Assembly (NCBI RefSeq): GCF_020921035.1 | Contig: NC_063150.1 | Span: 4,960,001-5,024,000 of the forward strand | Source: Rhodamnia argentea | Lineage: Eukaryota > Streptophyta > Magnoliopsida > Myrtales > Myrtaceae | Length of the DNA stretch: 64,000 nucleotides | Direction: 5' to 3' | Part shown: piece after piece, positions 49,830-62,544 of the stretch | Layout of the letters: the number at the start of each line of letters is the position of its first letter | Numbering within the stretch: position 1 is the stretch's first letter | Position numbers and translations under genes: made by a program | The notes under the pieces: generated by a model | Databases searched by the model: none | What the model was told of the DNA's origin: nothing | Seen by the model: only the letters and a program-made list of their open reading frames with translations

Positions 49830-52318
49830 TAATGGCACGAGAAATGACAGACTCCATTAGAAAGAAACAAAAGGGGAGACAATTGTGGGAGTCAAGGTTG
49901 GTATGTCCAAAAGCTTATGATAGAGTTGATTAGAATATTCTTGATACCATACTCCGCAACGTGGGATTTTCGGTTCACTAGACTCATAAACCAGTTTATT
50001 TTGACAGTTCATTATACTCTCTTCACATCAAACATAGGCCGACCGGAGGTTCTACACATCAAAAGGGTCTCCCACGAGGTGATTCTATCTCACCATACCC
50101 GTTTGTCATTCATGCTGGACTTGTCTCTCGGACACTCAATTGGGTAGTGGATTTGAAGATGATCACAAGGAGAAGAGCAGGACAGGACAGGACAGTTCAT
50201 CTTTATAGCACACCTTATGTACGTCAATGACTTGTTATTTGTTCAAGCCACAAAGAGACATGTGAGAGCGTTGATGCACTGAAATTTAATGCTCTTGGTC
50301 AGGTCAGAGATTGAATCGTCAAAAAATTCTGTTTTTGTCTCCAAAAACACTTCCATAGGCATGAAGAAATTCTGCACAGATGAAATCCACATAAGGAAGC
50401 TAGATCCTGATGCATTGTACCTTTGTAACCCTCTCTTCAAACCCGTAAATGGCGGGGCAAGATACCAATTTCTTTTACAGAGGGTTGATAACAAACTTAG
50501 TCCCTGGAAAAGGAAGACCTTATCTTGGGCGGGTAGAATAATATACATCCGATTGGTTGTTCAGAGTACTTCGATCTCTGCTATGCAATCTAATAGATTG
50601 GAAAGAATCACTTGTGACAGGATCGATGCAGCTACAAGGAAATTCTTATGGGGTGTCCCAGTGGAGAAGACAAGTTCTTCACACCTAAATGTTGGGTCTC
50701 CTTGTGTAGAAATTGGAAAAGTGGTGGTCTAGGTTTTAGGCAAACCAGGGATTTTAAGGATGATTTGATCCTCAAACTCGGTTGAGGACTGATACAAGAT
50801 AGAGGCAAATTATGGGTCCAAGTCCTTAAGGGAAAATATGTCAAGAGATCCAATTTTTGGAACCATGAGGTTAAGGCATCAACATCTCAGATATGGAAAG
50901 CAATCATGGACACCAGGAACTCTTTATCATGTGGGGATGGTTAGTTAATTGAGGTTGGTAATCACCCTTGGATTCCACACAAACTAAAGCATCTACCTTC
51001 TTTTATTGATCTTGATCCCATTTTAAAGCAAAGAAAAATAGTGAGCTTCTCTATCCCGAGGACAAAAACTTGGGATTTTAACAGTCTAACTCTGGGGTTT
51101 TGCCCTACCTCAGTCCAAGCCATTCTTTAGATTCAGGTTCCAACCTCCATTTGGGCGGATAAAACGATCTGGCAGCCCCCTATTGATATAAATTTTACGG
51201 TTAAATCCGTTTATAGGCTCATCAAGCCGCATACAGAGAATGATCCCAACTTTGAAATTTGGACCCAAAAATTGGAAAGCTAGAGTTCATGACAGGCACA
51301 AGATGATGTGTTGAAGGACAAGGGCTAATGTCTTGCCTTGTAGAGTAAACCTTGGTAGGCTATTGCCTGTCGTGTTGAAATCTAGAAGAAATTGCAGTCA
51401 ATCTATTCAGAGCATCCCCTTTGGCCCAGATTTTTGGACTAGTCCTGTTCTCTCCTCTTTGAAACTTCACATCGCCGGAGGAAATGACAAAACCACATCC
51501 TTGAACCAGGGCGGATTGCACGAAGATTGGGCTTTGATTGCAAACTCTTCACCCTTCATGCGGGCGATTGTATGTACTAGGATGTGGTGTTATAGGAATA
51601 CCATATCAAAATATCATGCTATTCCAAATTTTTCCCAGGTAATTTAGTCGATTTTACAAGGAGTACATGAATTCTTTGAACAAGTTTGGGGAAGATAAAA
51701 AACAGTTAGACAAGTTCAGGAGGAGATTAGCTTGGGGAAGGGATAAACTCCTGGCTCCCGCTGTTAGATCAAGGGCTGAAATTTAACTTAGATGGTGCGT
51801 GGAAAGAGAGCAAAGGAGCCATAGGAATTATTACAAAAGATCGCCTAGCGGCTCAGTAGTCCGAGCTTGGACAAGAAGAGGACGTTGGAACTAGTTGATG
51901 GAAGTAGAAGTAGAAGCAGCAACTCTCCTTCTTGCCTGCAATTATGCTCAGCCCCTCGGCATTCGAAGAGCGATTGCAAGGTCTTAATTGATGCCATCCA
52001 ACGAAAGGTCTTTGCCCTTATGGTATTCGATCTTTTGTTGTAGATTCTCGCCTTCTACTTCAACACAATCCAGGTTAGAAGTTTTGGCCTGGACCTGTAG
52101 ACCCAACGATGAAGCTGCTCATGTGCTTGCAAATTGAACCTTTGATCAAATAGGAACCACATCATTTGTTTTTCCACCTTCTCCCGTCTAGAGTTAGAAA
52201 TATTGTATCACTCTAGAATTTCTTTGTACTTATCGTTTTAACATAGGTACTGCATCCGATTTGTAATGTTAATGTTCTATTTGAAATTAAAAGTTTATTT
52301 CTAGTATTAAAAAAAAAA
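49830..52318 (+). mobile_element. Degenerate LINE (non-LTR retrotransposon) relic
   Basis: Plus-strand translation across frames gives reverse-transcriptase traces: SKAYDRVD near 49905, a GLPRGDSISPYPFVI-like box near 50070, and a LINE thumb/connection region (PVNGGARYQFLLQRVDNKLSPWKRKTLSWAGR is its visible core) at 50289-50732. An RNase H-like start (LDGAW, then NDEAAHVLAN) appears at about 51785-52140. Many stops and frameshifts interrupt it, and the FADD catalytic box is not recognisable. It ends in poly(A) at 52307-52321, as LINE insertions do. It lacks ORF1 and the endonuclease, so it is a 5'-truncated dead copy. Confidence 0.82.
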
Positions 52319-53271
52319 AAAGAGATATGGTTTCCTGCCAATATGCAAGAAACATATACATTTTACGGATGGAAGTCGCTAGCCTGACAGTGTTGTCGAT
52401 TATTTCTTACCATACTATCTCTTAATTAATGAGTGCTTTATGCAAAACACGAGGTAATGGTGTGTAGATCTGCAGTTGAGATTATACCCTTCTTGACGGT
52501 ATTGTCGGGGAATCATTTCCCTTTATGAATAAAGGATGGTCGAAAGAGTTTTTACTTCGGAAATCACATCACACGCAAGTCAAGGAATCGAAGTCCCATA
52601 TTAAATAGGAGTAGGTCTAAAATTAAGGTAACAATCTGTAATTTCTTGGTCGCTTCGATGATCACAGCTTTTCTCTCCAATTATACACTCGCGCCAAGAG
52701 CCGCCACTAAACCGAGGTAGCACCGCCTCTTTCCACCGCCACCGCAAAAGCCCCACCTTCCAACGGGATGACCTATCTTCATTCTCTCTCTCTCTTTCTG
52801 ACGCACATTCACTACAAAGTTGCCTATCAAAAGCACCCACTTTGATATAACTATTTCTCTTTATGAATGCCCCATATATACTTTCTCCCTTTTTCTCTTC
52901 TTCTTCATCATAGTCCAAAGAGACCTCAAAATGATGCTGTCATCGGCATTTCGCATGATCCATGTCGTCGCTGTGTTTTGTAGGAAGAGCGGGATTGGCG
53001 AGAAGGCAATGAGTCGTCCAAGGACTTAAAATTTCTTCTTCTTTCGGGAGCTTTTGGCTTCCCAAAAGTTTTTCCGGGTTAGCTCTTTTGGTTCATGATA
53101 GTGCCGGGCTTTAGGCAACTTTTTGCCCGTTTTCCGGGTTCTGGTTGAATTATCATGAATGATGACGACCTTTCACAAGAAATCACATTAACTGCGGTTC
53201 CAAAGTGTTTTTTTTTTTTTATGGAGTGTTTAATTAACTTGAGCACTCAAGTTCACACTTGATCTCAAGCG
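52319..53271. other. Gene-poor DNA
   Basis: A minus-strand frame of 105 codons (52601-52918, rich in Glu/Arg) has no recognisable domain. Two imperfect copies of a ttttccgggtt block lie near 53067 and 53133. I see no gene with confidence. Confidence 0.25.
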
Positions 53272-53550
53272 TGTTGGCGTGAGTCGGAATTCTCTAATTT
53301 GTAGGAAATTTTATTTTTCCTCTTGATTTGTAGAGGATTCTATTTTCCTATTTTATAGAAGCCTGATTTGTAGAAGAAGTCCTTATGATTGTATATATAT
53401 TTGTCTGTACATACTTGATGAAATAAGAAGAAAAAAAGAAAAAAAAAAGGAAGAGGGAGAGGAGGGTGAGGTGTTTGACCGAGGACGTAGGCATATTATC
53501 AAACCTCGTTATATTGTGTGTTCTTTATGTTCTTTACCTGCTTTTCAACA
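53272..53550 (+). mobile_element. Possible solo LTR of a Copia element
   Basis: Begins tgttggcgtgagtcgg and ends ctgcttttcaaca (TG...CA), with repeated ttgatttgtagagg/cctgatttgtagaag words and a TATATATA near 53393, as in Tork-type Copia LTRs. No primer binding site follows and no target duplication was seen, so it may be only a fragment. Confidence 0.4.
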
Positions 53551-56500
53551 GTAAACACCATCGGATTGCTTGACCTCGACTTTGCAATCGCTCATTTTGC
53601 AATCTCCGGTGACAAAATAGCATGAAGGAACTTTGAGTTTCTACAAGCCTTTTTGAGTTGTATGTCCATGCTCTTGGTTGGAAGGAGTTGTCAAGAGGCA
53701 TCGGGCTCTCCATTTGAATAAGCACATTGCCGGTGTCTCACCGCTCGACATAGGACAGCACGGCAGGCTGAATCGATAACTAAAAACCTTTTGCCCTCGA
53801 ACCAACTCATATGATGAGCAGTGGTGTCTAGTCATGGATTTGAGGGCCGGTGCCCTAGAAAGAGGCTAGACTAAGACCCGAGATGGCCATAGCACAACCC
53901 AATGGCGCCGACGAGCAGTGTTTGTGAGAAGACTTGTGAGAATGAAACTCTGCATTCCATTGAGTGAGCCCCAACGGTGTACAACATGTTGTGCGACACC
54001 AATGACAAACTTTAAGATTTCAATGTTTTGGTTCAGCTAAAAGAAATGACAGCGGTCTAACCCAACTCGTGCCGCTGAGTTTCAGACATAAATCAAGCTT
54101 GCAAAAGGCCTGTCTAGGTTCAAAGTGAAATTTAAGTTGTGAGTATGGATTGCAATAGGTTGCTTGCAGAGCTTGGTTACAATAAGGTCGATTACATTGT
54201 TCGACCCAAACGCGTCGCATAGTTTAGCGTTGCCTCCGTCAGATGCTAAATTAACTTCACTTACAAAATCCCTTCACACTTCTTATACCAATCTCAAATC
54301 CTGTGCACTATATGATCCAGTCTCTTGGGCTTGCCGAAGTTGCTATAGCTACGGGTAATTCTAGATCGAGTACCGAGCCCCGACTCAATTGCTCAACAGA
54401 TTCCCAATGAACTAAAGCAAATAACGTTATGACCGGCACGGATGTTCTATCATGTATGAACAAAACATGACTAAAAGAATCGATAACGGGAAAGCGGGTC
54501 CGCGTGAAAATTGTCACCTGCAAAAAACTTGCTAGGGTTGCATTAAAAGATCTACAAGGTTCTGGCTGCTGCATAATGAACTAAGCATGGACTCAAGAAT
54601 CACCATAACGTGATTAAACTGTGTTCTTCCGTAAGAAAAATTTCCTATTCAAAGAACCATATTCGGTTCAAAAAGAAAAGAAGCGATCTTTAATGCTTTA
54701 ATCCCTTATTTTCAATATCTCCTAATCTCCTTCTTTTTTTCCCTTTTTGGACGAAAAAATTATCTCATGGAGGAAAAAATATTTTTCTTTCACTCCCGCT
54801 CGAGAAAAGATTGAGTCGCATGGAAACATCTGCATGATTATTAAATCCAAGATGGTCTATGTTTCACAGCTACAGAAACCTATCACTTTCACACCAAATA
54901 CGCACGTAGACCTCTAACATTTGGACTTGACTGGTACTTCTTCAATCACAAGCTGATCCATAGTCGAGGACTGAGGTTAATACTATGTTTCTTCTGCTAA
55001 AAGTCTGAATTCTCCATTTATCGTTGCTCGTGCCACACAAAAGGATTTGATTAATAGTTCGCCATCAATCCTTTTCCACGTACCTTTCAAACGACATGTG
55101 TCGACTATCGCCAATTTCTTCATCAAAGCTTTCAATCGGATTCGTGTGAATTTGTGAGAATGAACTGCTAATTCCTGCAACAGGTTATTGTGATGCATGT
55201 ACGATCTTTGGGACTGTTGTGAATTTGAGTTTTAGCAGATTTTAAATATTTAGCATCTTCAGAATTCTTATGAACAACAAATTCTTTTTAAGTTCCTAAC
55301 ATGTAATCAACGGAAGTATTGGGTCATCAAACATTTTGTTCCTCACATTATTTCTAGCTTCAAACTCTGCATCTCTTAGAAAATTTTTATGTTCCATTTC
55401 TCAACTCTTCTTGACATTCAAACTTCTCTGAAAGCCTAGAGAAAGGCTTGATTTAGTATTGAAATATTTTGCCAAAACCGTAAATAGAATTTTAAGACCT
55501 TTAAAGTGCATGCTGGATGAAATTGACCTATTATGGGGCTAGTTTAATTTGAAACTGTAGATAGATCATGTATCCACTTCAGTATTATTACAACATCTAC
55601 TACAGAAACTACACTCGGTAATTCACACAGTAAAATCCCGTTCCAAACACATCCCCATCATTCAGTTTCTTCCACAAAGAAATGTTAATTAGAGGAACAT
55701 GTAGAAGGAGTGAAGATTTAAGCCTATATTTAAAAAAACAACATTTTCTAAAACAAATGGATAAAAAGAAAAACCAGTTTCCAGCTTTGGAGCATGCACC
55801 CAAAAGGGCTTGAAAACATGATTCACCAACAGAATCTCCTTGTCTGAATCCCTTAAGAAAATAAAAATGGCCTGGAAGGAAAATAAAAATGGATAAAAAC
55901 CATAAATTGGCTGTGAATGTTCATTGTGAAAATGGATTTTAATGCAAATTAGTGCGTTTCAGAACATCTAATCTTCTTTAGCGCAAAAAAAAAACAGAAG
56001 AAAATCTTATCTTCTTATCATTCTAGCTTGAGACTTGAAAGGGAAGAAATGGACACTTGATCTGCGATGGAGAAACATGAAGGCAGAATTCCTGGAGCCA
56101 CGTTTTGGCGCAAAAAAATTATGTCTCTCCAATTGTTAAATGTATTTCTATGCTGGAAATGGGGTCAAATTTGTGTCTCAATGTTGTTGTTAGCGAAATT
56201 CGCCCGCAGTCAGCATTGAACAATGAATACTAGCAATAAATTACTTAGTGTATTCTTTTGTTGTATGGATGAAGTATTATTTTTTTAACTGCTTTTGCTA
56301 ATACTTAGAGATTGGACATAACTTTAATTCTTGGGACAATCTTATAAGAACAGTAATTATGAAGGCAGTGTGTCTTCCTGTTAGGATTTGAGCCTCTATG
56401 AACATCTGATTTCTTCCTGAGCTATTTCTGGTGGGGAAGTGCAGGTCTCTAACCTCTCCATTCCCTATAAAAGCTTTCTACAATCTGTAGTTTAGTCATC

Positions 56501-57217
56501 AAAAGTTCTCATTTTTCCAAATTTTAATGTGGACGAAAAAACAACTCATGAAATTCATGTTATGCTGTAACTCATGCAATTCTTTCAGAAATAGTGTTAA
56601 GTATATAAATAAACTCCTATCGAACTTTGAATATGACCCATTTGCATAAAAGACCACTTACAGTCAATTACTTCCTTTCAGATACCAATTTTGTAGACTA
56701 GTCTTCGAATTCCTCATAGGATTCTTTCCTATACATATTGAGGATACCACACAGATAAAGGAATAAGAGTCATAATGTCAAGTGAAAGGAATATTTTTTT
56801 TTGGGGTGTGAGGTATGGAGGAATCATAAGAAGAATTCAGATGACTTGAGAGGGTGACAACCCTAAAACATGGAAAAATTGGTGAGACATGCAAGGGTGT
56901 ATCTCCTGGAGATAGGGAACACAATCATGTACTGCTCGGACCCCACTGTCTCTATGACAGATTCTCACTACTAGCAAGTTGGAAGTATAATTTGATCTCT
57001 CATTTGTTCTTGTAAATTTCTTAAGTCAATTAAAGGAAGGACATGTAGATTCTTTGTTCCCCACAACATCATACCTTATTCATGAACTCACCTTCCAGTA
57101 ATTCCTAGACAATACTTGGATAGAAACAAGTCAAATAGAAACGAAACATGAAATGGGTATCTTCCCATTAATTGACACAGCAATTAATTTTCCACCATAG
57201 CCCATCAGCAAAAAGTT

Positions 57218-57221
<4 letters not shown>
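53551..57221. other. Long gene-poor region
   Basis: Only short, unconvincing frames are present, such as the minus-strand frame at 53641-53835 and the pair around 54983-55198 whose plus-strand complement also reads open. A possible transposon-derived stretch lies at 53560-54560. No domain, splice-joined model, RNA gene or clear repeat ends could be supported. Confidence 0.3.

Positions 57222-57258
<37 letters not shown>
57222..57258. repeat. (GA)n microsatellite
   Basis: About 18 GA units, about 290 bases beyond the stop codon of the bHLH gene. Confidence 0.97.
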
Positions 57259-57261
<3 letters not shown>

Positions 57262-57546
57262 CAGCACTTACAGAGAATTACAGACCATTGTTGGAAAACT
57301 ATTTACATATGCAGACATTTGCTAGATACCTGTTTTCTTTGCACAAACGTGAGTTATCACCTGTAACAGATATATATTGCAATATAGCAGTTCATTTATT
57401 TCCCAGCTTCTATTTTGTCATCATGCACCTTGGAAGTTTTCCTTTTCTTTCCTTCACTTACCTTCAGTTACCACCCAATATGTAGCATTTATCTCACTCT
57501 TGGTCTTTTTTACCAGTAAATTTTCTCTCCATAGTTTGAGTAAGAC

Positions 57547-58065
57547 TCAGAGGGAATAAAAGTCAGCAATACTTCTCATCACCTTTACCTGAGTGACCAA
57601 ACACTTGATGTAATGAGCGGTCTCGTCCAAAAGACAAGAAAAGTCCATCGCTTCGCCCCCCGGCACAAGCTTTTGGAGCTTCTCTGCATTCCCGAAACCG
57701 TGCTCTTGGTCATCCCTCCTCTTCTTCTTCTTCTTCGTCCTCCTCTTCTTCTTACCAGGAGATCTTTCTCGAGAACTAGATCTCGAGCATCTCCCTTGAA
57801 GAAGACGGTGTCGGTGCGCATCATGGCGGACTCTCCAAAGCATCGCACGGCTCCAAGCTCTCCTCGTCCCAGCTGCTCTAGCCATGGAAACGTAGGCCGC
57901 GACTTTGACTCGATGGCATCGTTTGAGGAATTCCCCAAGAGAGGAGGAGGACGACGACGACGCGGGGCTGTGCTTCCTTATCCTGAGCAAGGATTGAAGA
58001 AAGACTTGGGTGAACCTAGATCTCACAGAACCAGGATTTGTGGGTGATCTCTGAGGATTCTTCAT
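57547..58065 (-). CDS. IBH1-like atypical (non-DNA-binding) bHLH protein
   Basis: Nuclear regulator related to IBH1/IBL1, which restrain cell elongation by sequestering growth-promoting bHLH factors downstream of brassinosteroid. One exon, 172 aa, no intron, normal for the family. An N-terminal conserved block contains VKVAAYVSMARAAGTRRAWSRAML (visible core AAGTRRAWSRAML, about residues 64-76). A Lys/Arg-rich stretch (SPGKKKRRTKKKKKRRDD) covers about 102-119, and the C-terminal HLH is at about 127-170: EKLQKLVPGGEAMDFSCLL, then ETAHYIKCLVTQVKVM. The basic DNA-binding residues (His-Glu-Arg) are absent, as in IBH1, so it should act through dimerisation. The start is the first Met of the frame. 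A GA-rich leader (58067-58413) lies upstream. Confidence 0.9.
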   Translation of the reverse strand: MKNPQRSPTNPGSVRSRFTQVFLQSLLRIRKHSPASSSSSSSLGEFLKRCHRVKVAAYVSMARAAGTRRAWSRAMLWRVRHDAHRHRLLQGRCSRSSSRERSPGKKKRRTKKKKKRRDDQEHGFGNAEKLQKLVPGGEAMDFSCLLDETAHYIKCLVTQVKVMRSIADFYSL

Positions 58066-58373
58066 TTCAGAGAGAGAGAGCTTTTTCGTGGGGAAAATAT
58101 TAGGGTTTCTGGAGCTGTGTGGTTTGGTTGGAACTTGTATGGCTTTGCTCGTAGGCTTTCCCTCCTGACAATCGGATCAAACGACAGAGGAAAAAACAGG
58201 TTGGGGAATGCGAGAGAGAGAGAGATCTTCTTCTGACACAGAGGGGCCAATTTGCCCAGAACCCAAAAGGGTGAGAGAGGAGGAGAACTTAGTTCTGACA
58301 CACTGTATCTTGAGAGAGAGAGCGAAAGAGATGTGGTTAGGGATGTTTCTGAAGGAACCCACAAAACATGTGA

Positions 58374-58376
<3 letters not shown>

Positions 58377-58413
<37 letters not shown>
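58377..58413. repeat. (GA)n tract upstream of the bHLH gene
   Basis: About 18 GA units, 312-348 bases upstream of the start codon, with shorter GA clusters at 58070, 58211 and 58312. On the minus (gene) strand these are CT tracts, typical of plant 5' UTR or core promoters and of BPC factor binding. Overlapping frames on both strands are low-complexity artefacts. Confidence 0.9.
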
Positions 58414-58415
<2 letters not shown>

Positions 58416-59233
58416 TGTGACAGGAGGAGGATGGGGAATCAAATTTTGGGATTATAATAGAAAATATTTCATTTATATATAAATTTTTTTTTTTTTACAT
58501 CCCCTCTTGAACGTGCGAAATTACATTTTTTTTTGTCTCAAAGTTATGTCTCAGGATTTTTATAAATTCTCTCTCTTGAGTTCGAATACATGCACTATAT
58601 GTAAATTAAAATTTATTCGCGCAAACGATGAAAAAAAAAAAAAACAAAACAAAACAAAAACACACACAAAAAAAAAAATTATAATAATGGGATCATGTGC
58701 GGTTTGGTTCTTTCATTTTCAGCTTAGCATTTAGGGGATGTAAAGTGAGGGAGGGGAGGAGGATGTGGGCCCCGCAGAGGCCCAACCACCATATGAGTGC
58801 ACATGGTTCCATTGCCCCACTTGTGCCTCGTGGGGCCCTCCCCCGCTCTTGACTCGTTTTGTTCTCTTATAATTGGCAAAAAATTTTAACCTTTCTAGCT
58901 AAACCTCACTTAGATAATAATATAAAACATCCGATTAGCCTTTTTCACCACAACTAACCACCCTCCCTTAGGCACCTACCTCCTCTCGGGGCAGTTTCCA
59001 AAATGGTAAAGATTGAGGCCCTCCTCTGTCGCGAGACGTCTCTCCTCTCTCGTACCGAGAAAAGGAGCCGGCGAGAACGATTTGTATGTCGCGTACCACG
59101 GACGCGTGGATCCAATTCAATTCCGCGTGTCGGTCCGTGATGATGACTCGCGGGCTCAGTCGGAGGATGCTTTTGGACTACCCGATGTAAATCGTTGATT
59201 AACCTGATCGACCGTAGTTTCACCTTCTGGGTT
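58414..59233. other. Upstream DNA of the bHLH gene, no further gene seen
   Basis: Poly(T) and poly(A) runs (58486, 58630, 58665) suggest decayed retroposon sequence. A GC-rich patch at 59020-59170 opens frames on both strands without recognisable domains. Confidence 0.3.
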
Positions 59234-59550
59234 GCTCACAATAAACCACAAAAACTTATCAAAGTTGTGAATCCCGAGGACTATGGCTATTCACGCTCAC
59301 TCATCTAATCAATATCGGGATAATTACCATGTCAAACGCAATATTATTCTCCTACTCATTAGTGGGATGATGTTAAAGCATATGCTTTTCTTGTCCTTGA
59401 TCGCGTAGTTTTTGCTCACATGACACAAAACTTATCAAAGTTGTGGATACTATGGCTATTCACGCTACTCATCTAATCAATATCGGGATAATTACCATGT
59501 CAACGCAATATTGTTCTCCTACTCGTTATGGGATGGTATTAAACAGTAAA
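59234..59550. repeat. Two-copy tandem duplication (about 180-bp unit)
   Basis: The unit starting gctcaca at 59234 repeats at 59414. Shared in order: aaaacttatcaaagttgtg, actatggctattcacgct, atctaatcaatatcggga, attaccatgtcaa, gcaatatt, ttctcctactc. Unit 2 has several small deletions. It is non-coding. Confidence 0.85.
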
Positions 59551-60264
59551 TGAAGAGTGAAGATAATGCCGACTTCGCAGGATTATTTATGTCGCCATAT
59601 AATTTTATTAAATTTCAGCAGATAATTGCTATAAATAAACAAATAAAAATCACCCTTTGGGGAGTTTAATATAATGCGATATTAGGAAAAACAGTAGTGG
59701 TGTATTATGTGGACACTGTAATAGCACCTAAAAGAGATTGTCGGGTAATCAGTTGCGTAGGCCGGAAATAATGTGACATATGTAGTAAAGTTTGCCTTTG
59801 GAAACATTTCCGAATATGGAAAAGCAAAACTAGGTGTTTTGTCAAACCACATGATGGTAATTGGTAATGACTTAGCAGTTTGGAACAGCACATTAATTGT
59901 TTCTCATGGTTTCAGTCTTTCGGACAGAGCTCGCATAGTATTTAACTCATACACTTTTGTTGTAATTTTCTTCACGAATTTAAGAATATAATTCTCTCTT
60001 TTTAAATATCAAAGAGAATAAATTTATTTCCTCCATGCGGGTAAATTCATTTTGTCCATGCACGTTCTCCACTCCGTATTTGTAGAACTAATTTAAACAC
60101 CCAAAAAAAAAAAAAAGACTTCCGCACGGAAATATTAAATGTCGCGATAGTTTATATTTTGATGCATTATCTATTTAAGAGGGGGCGGAGAAATTCACCA
60201 AAGCATGCTGCAATAAAATTAATGAGGCCGTTGCTTAAATATTGACCAGGGATGTCGATTTAAT
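59551..60264. other. AT-rich DNA without a recognised gene
   Basis: A plus-strand frame of 72 codons (59773-59991) and its antisense counterparts look like chance. A 16-base poly(A) lies near 60102. Nothing else is identifiable. Confidence 0.3.
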
Positions 60265-60616
60265 GGGAAAAATTGTCCAAAAAATCCTGAACCTATTGTA
60301 CAATAGTCAATTCAGTTCTAAACTCTTTAATCATGTCAATTGGGTTCCAATTTTTTTTTTTTGTGATTTGCCAATTTAGTCCTAAACCTTTCAATTGTGC
60401 CGATTTAATCCTTAAAAAATTATAATATGTCAATTTGGCCCTAAACCTTTTAGCGATATATCAATGCAGTGATTCCGGCAAATTATCTAAATAATAGGTT
60501 TAGGACTAAATTTGTGAATTTTCAATAGGTTTAGAAATTAAATTGACACAGTTAAAAAATTTATTATTGAATTGGCCGCCATATAATAGATTTATAACTT
60601 TTTGGACAAATTGTCC
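60265..60616. mobile_element. Mutator-like MITE, family member
   Basis: Left end gggaaaaattgtccaaaaaa; right end, reverse-complemented, ggacaatttgtccaaaaagt. Between them are repeats of tcaattyrgt-cctaaac and aatttagtcctaaacctttcaa-type words. Same family as 26668-27179, but no matching 9-bp flank remains. Confidence 0.65.
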
Positions 60617-61572
60617 TAAAGAATGAAGATGGCGTGTGAACTGACCAACCCTTTGAACGATCATAAGGATAGTACATAAATAGATAAAGATTCGACTCAG
60701 ATTGGATTTAGAAGATTTAAGACGACAAATTCGACACGGTGTTCCCTCTTGCTTAGCGCATATTGACATCATACGCAGGAGAAAGATTTTAGAAGATCCG
60801 TGAAGTCGATCTCGTCTTTGCCTTTAATCAACATGCACCCCTCAACACCCCAAAGCACGAAGATAAACGTCTGGATTCTGCATGTTTAGCCAAAACGGCA
60901 TCGTTGATTCCGCGACACATTTGCTGCGCCGACCGCCCGTGCCGTGGACCACAGCCAAGTTGGCATGCACGCATGGTAATCAGAAAAATTTAGTAAAAAA
61001 ATAAATAAATAAATAATTGTCGGATTAAATTAGTAATATGTTGACAGCTTTGAGCTGATTCCAGCTCGACATTAGGTTTGATATATGGGCAAGGTCTCGT
61101 TTTCAGCCTCCATGATGTGGGGCTATCTAATGCTATCTCATCTTATTCTTTCTTTTCCCTAAATAAGACTTAACCCCAGGATGGGAATTGGGGTTTGTAT
61201 CGGCAGGTTTTATGTATATCGAACACAAAGACATGCGCATGAATCCACATCAAATAGGTGCGAGGAAACACATAGAACGACGGGGTTTCAAAGCGGAGGA
61301 ACTTGTGCTACGACATTAAACTCTTAACGTGTGCTTCTGATACATTTATAAGGTTGCAATAAGATCTATGACACATTACCGATCCTGCCATTCGCTCATT
61401 TGAACCTCGGTATCTAGTCATTTGCTTGGGGGAGAAAAATTTTGTATGGACCTCGCGAAAATCATAATGAGGATGCAAAAAGAATCGAGAAATGCAATTA
61501 GATGAGACAAATAGATGGGCTTAGGACATTATGGTAAGAAAATTGTACCCTTCTTTTATCTAGCAAACGATA
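60617..61572. other. DNA between MITE copies
   Basis: No gene recognised; a short minus-strand frame (60506-60772) starts here and overlaps the MITE. The (aaat)n-like run near 60990 is low complexity. Confidence 0.25.
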
Positions 61573-62169
61573 TAAAAATGGTCCAAAAAGTCCTAAACAT
61601 ATCACACTTTGGTCAATTCACTCATAAACCTTTCAATTTTGCCAATTGACACCTAGGCCTTTTGACACTTTGCCAATTAAGTCCGTCGGGGTTAATTTTA
61701 GCCAAAAATTGCTGAATTAGACGCTTTATGTGGCATAGCTGAAGTTGACGTGGATAATTTTTATAATTATTTTCTTTTCTTTTCTTTTCTTTTTTCCTTT
61801 CTTTCTTCTTTTCCTTTTTTTCTTCTAAGCCTAGGGAGGGTTGCTCCTCAACCCTCGCCAATCATAAGCAAGGGGCGACTAGCTAAGGCTTCGCGGCCCT
61901 TGCCGAACTTGATAGAAAGAAAAAGAGAAAGAAAAAATTTTAAAAAAAATCAATTTTTTAAACAAAATTATAAAAAATTAAACATGCCAGTGCCGACCAT
62001 GCCACATAGGATGTTCAGCATCCACATTACCAATTTTCGGGTAAAATTGGCTGAATTGACTCAATTGACAAAATGTTAAAAGGTTTATGACTCAATTGGT
62101 AAAATTGAAAGATTAAAGAATCAATTGACAAAAGTGCAATAAATTTAGGACTTTTTGGATGACTTTTCC
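61573..62169. mobile_element. Mutator-like MITE, family member
   Basis: Left: aaaaatggtccaaaaagtcc; right, reverse-complemented: ggaaaagtcatccaaaaagtcc. Interior words caattcactcataaacctt, ccaattgacac and gccaattaagtccgtcgg mirror those at 26700-26790, and a GC-richer centre (61835-61910) matches the GC centre of the first copy. About 600 bp. Confidence 0.68.
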
Positions 62170-62544
62170 AACATTGAGATCGATATGTGGAATATTCAAG
62201 GGGTGTAATCTTTGCAATTATATGTCGATAGAGTTTCGTTACTTTTGTGGCATGTTCATGGAATGTAAAATTATGAAAAGACAAATAAAATATTTCAGCG
62301 TCGCTTGTTTGGGGTTCATTGAGATTTCCCCAAAAATAAGATATATGTTACAAAAGTTCCCCTGTTATTCATGACTTTTAAACTGTGTTTAAATGTACGC
62401 AAGACCCTTTTTTTCATTATTTAAGGAATACTATTTAGATCATTTATCTAAATCCATCAACTAATTGTTTGTCCAAATTGAAAGAAATAGGAAGAAAGTT
62501 TTAGTACAAAAAATCTGAAGCTCATTAACTTTATTCTTGTCATT
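62170..62544. other. AT-rich spacer
   Basis: A 71-codon plus-strand frame (62159-62374) is AT-driven and overlaps the MITE end. No gene is supported. Confidence 0.25.

Noticed and set aside
57613-58047. 144-codon plus-strand frame
   Set aside because: It is antisense to the bHLH gene, whose strand shows the conserved IBH1-like sequence.
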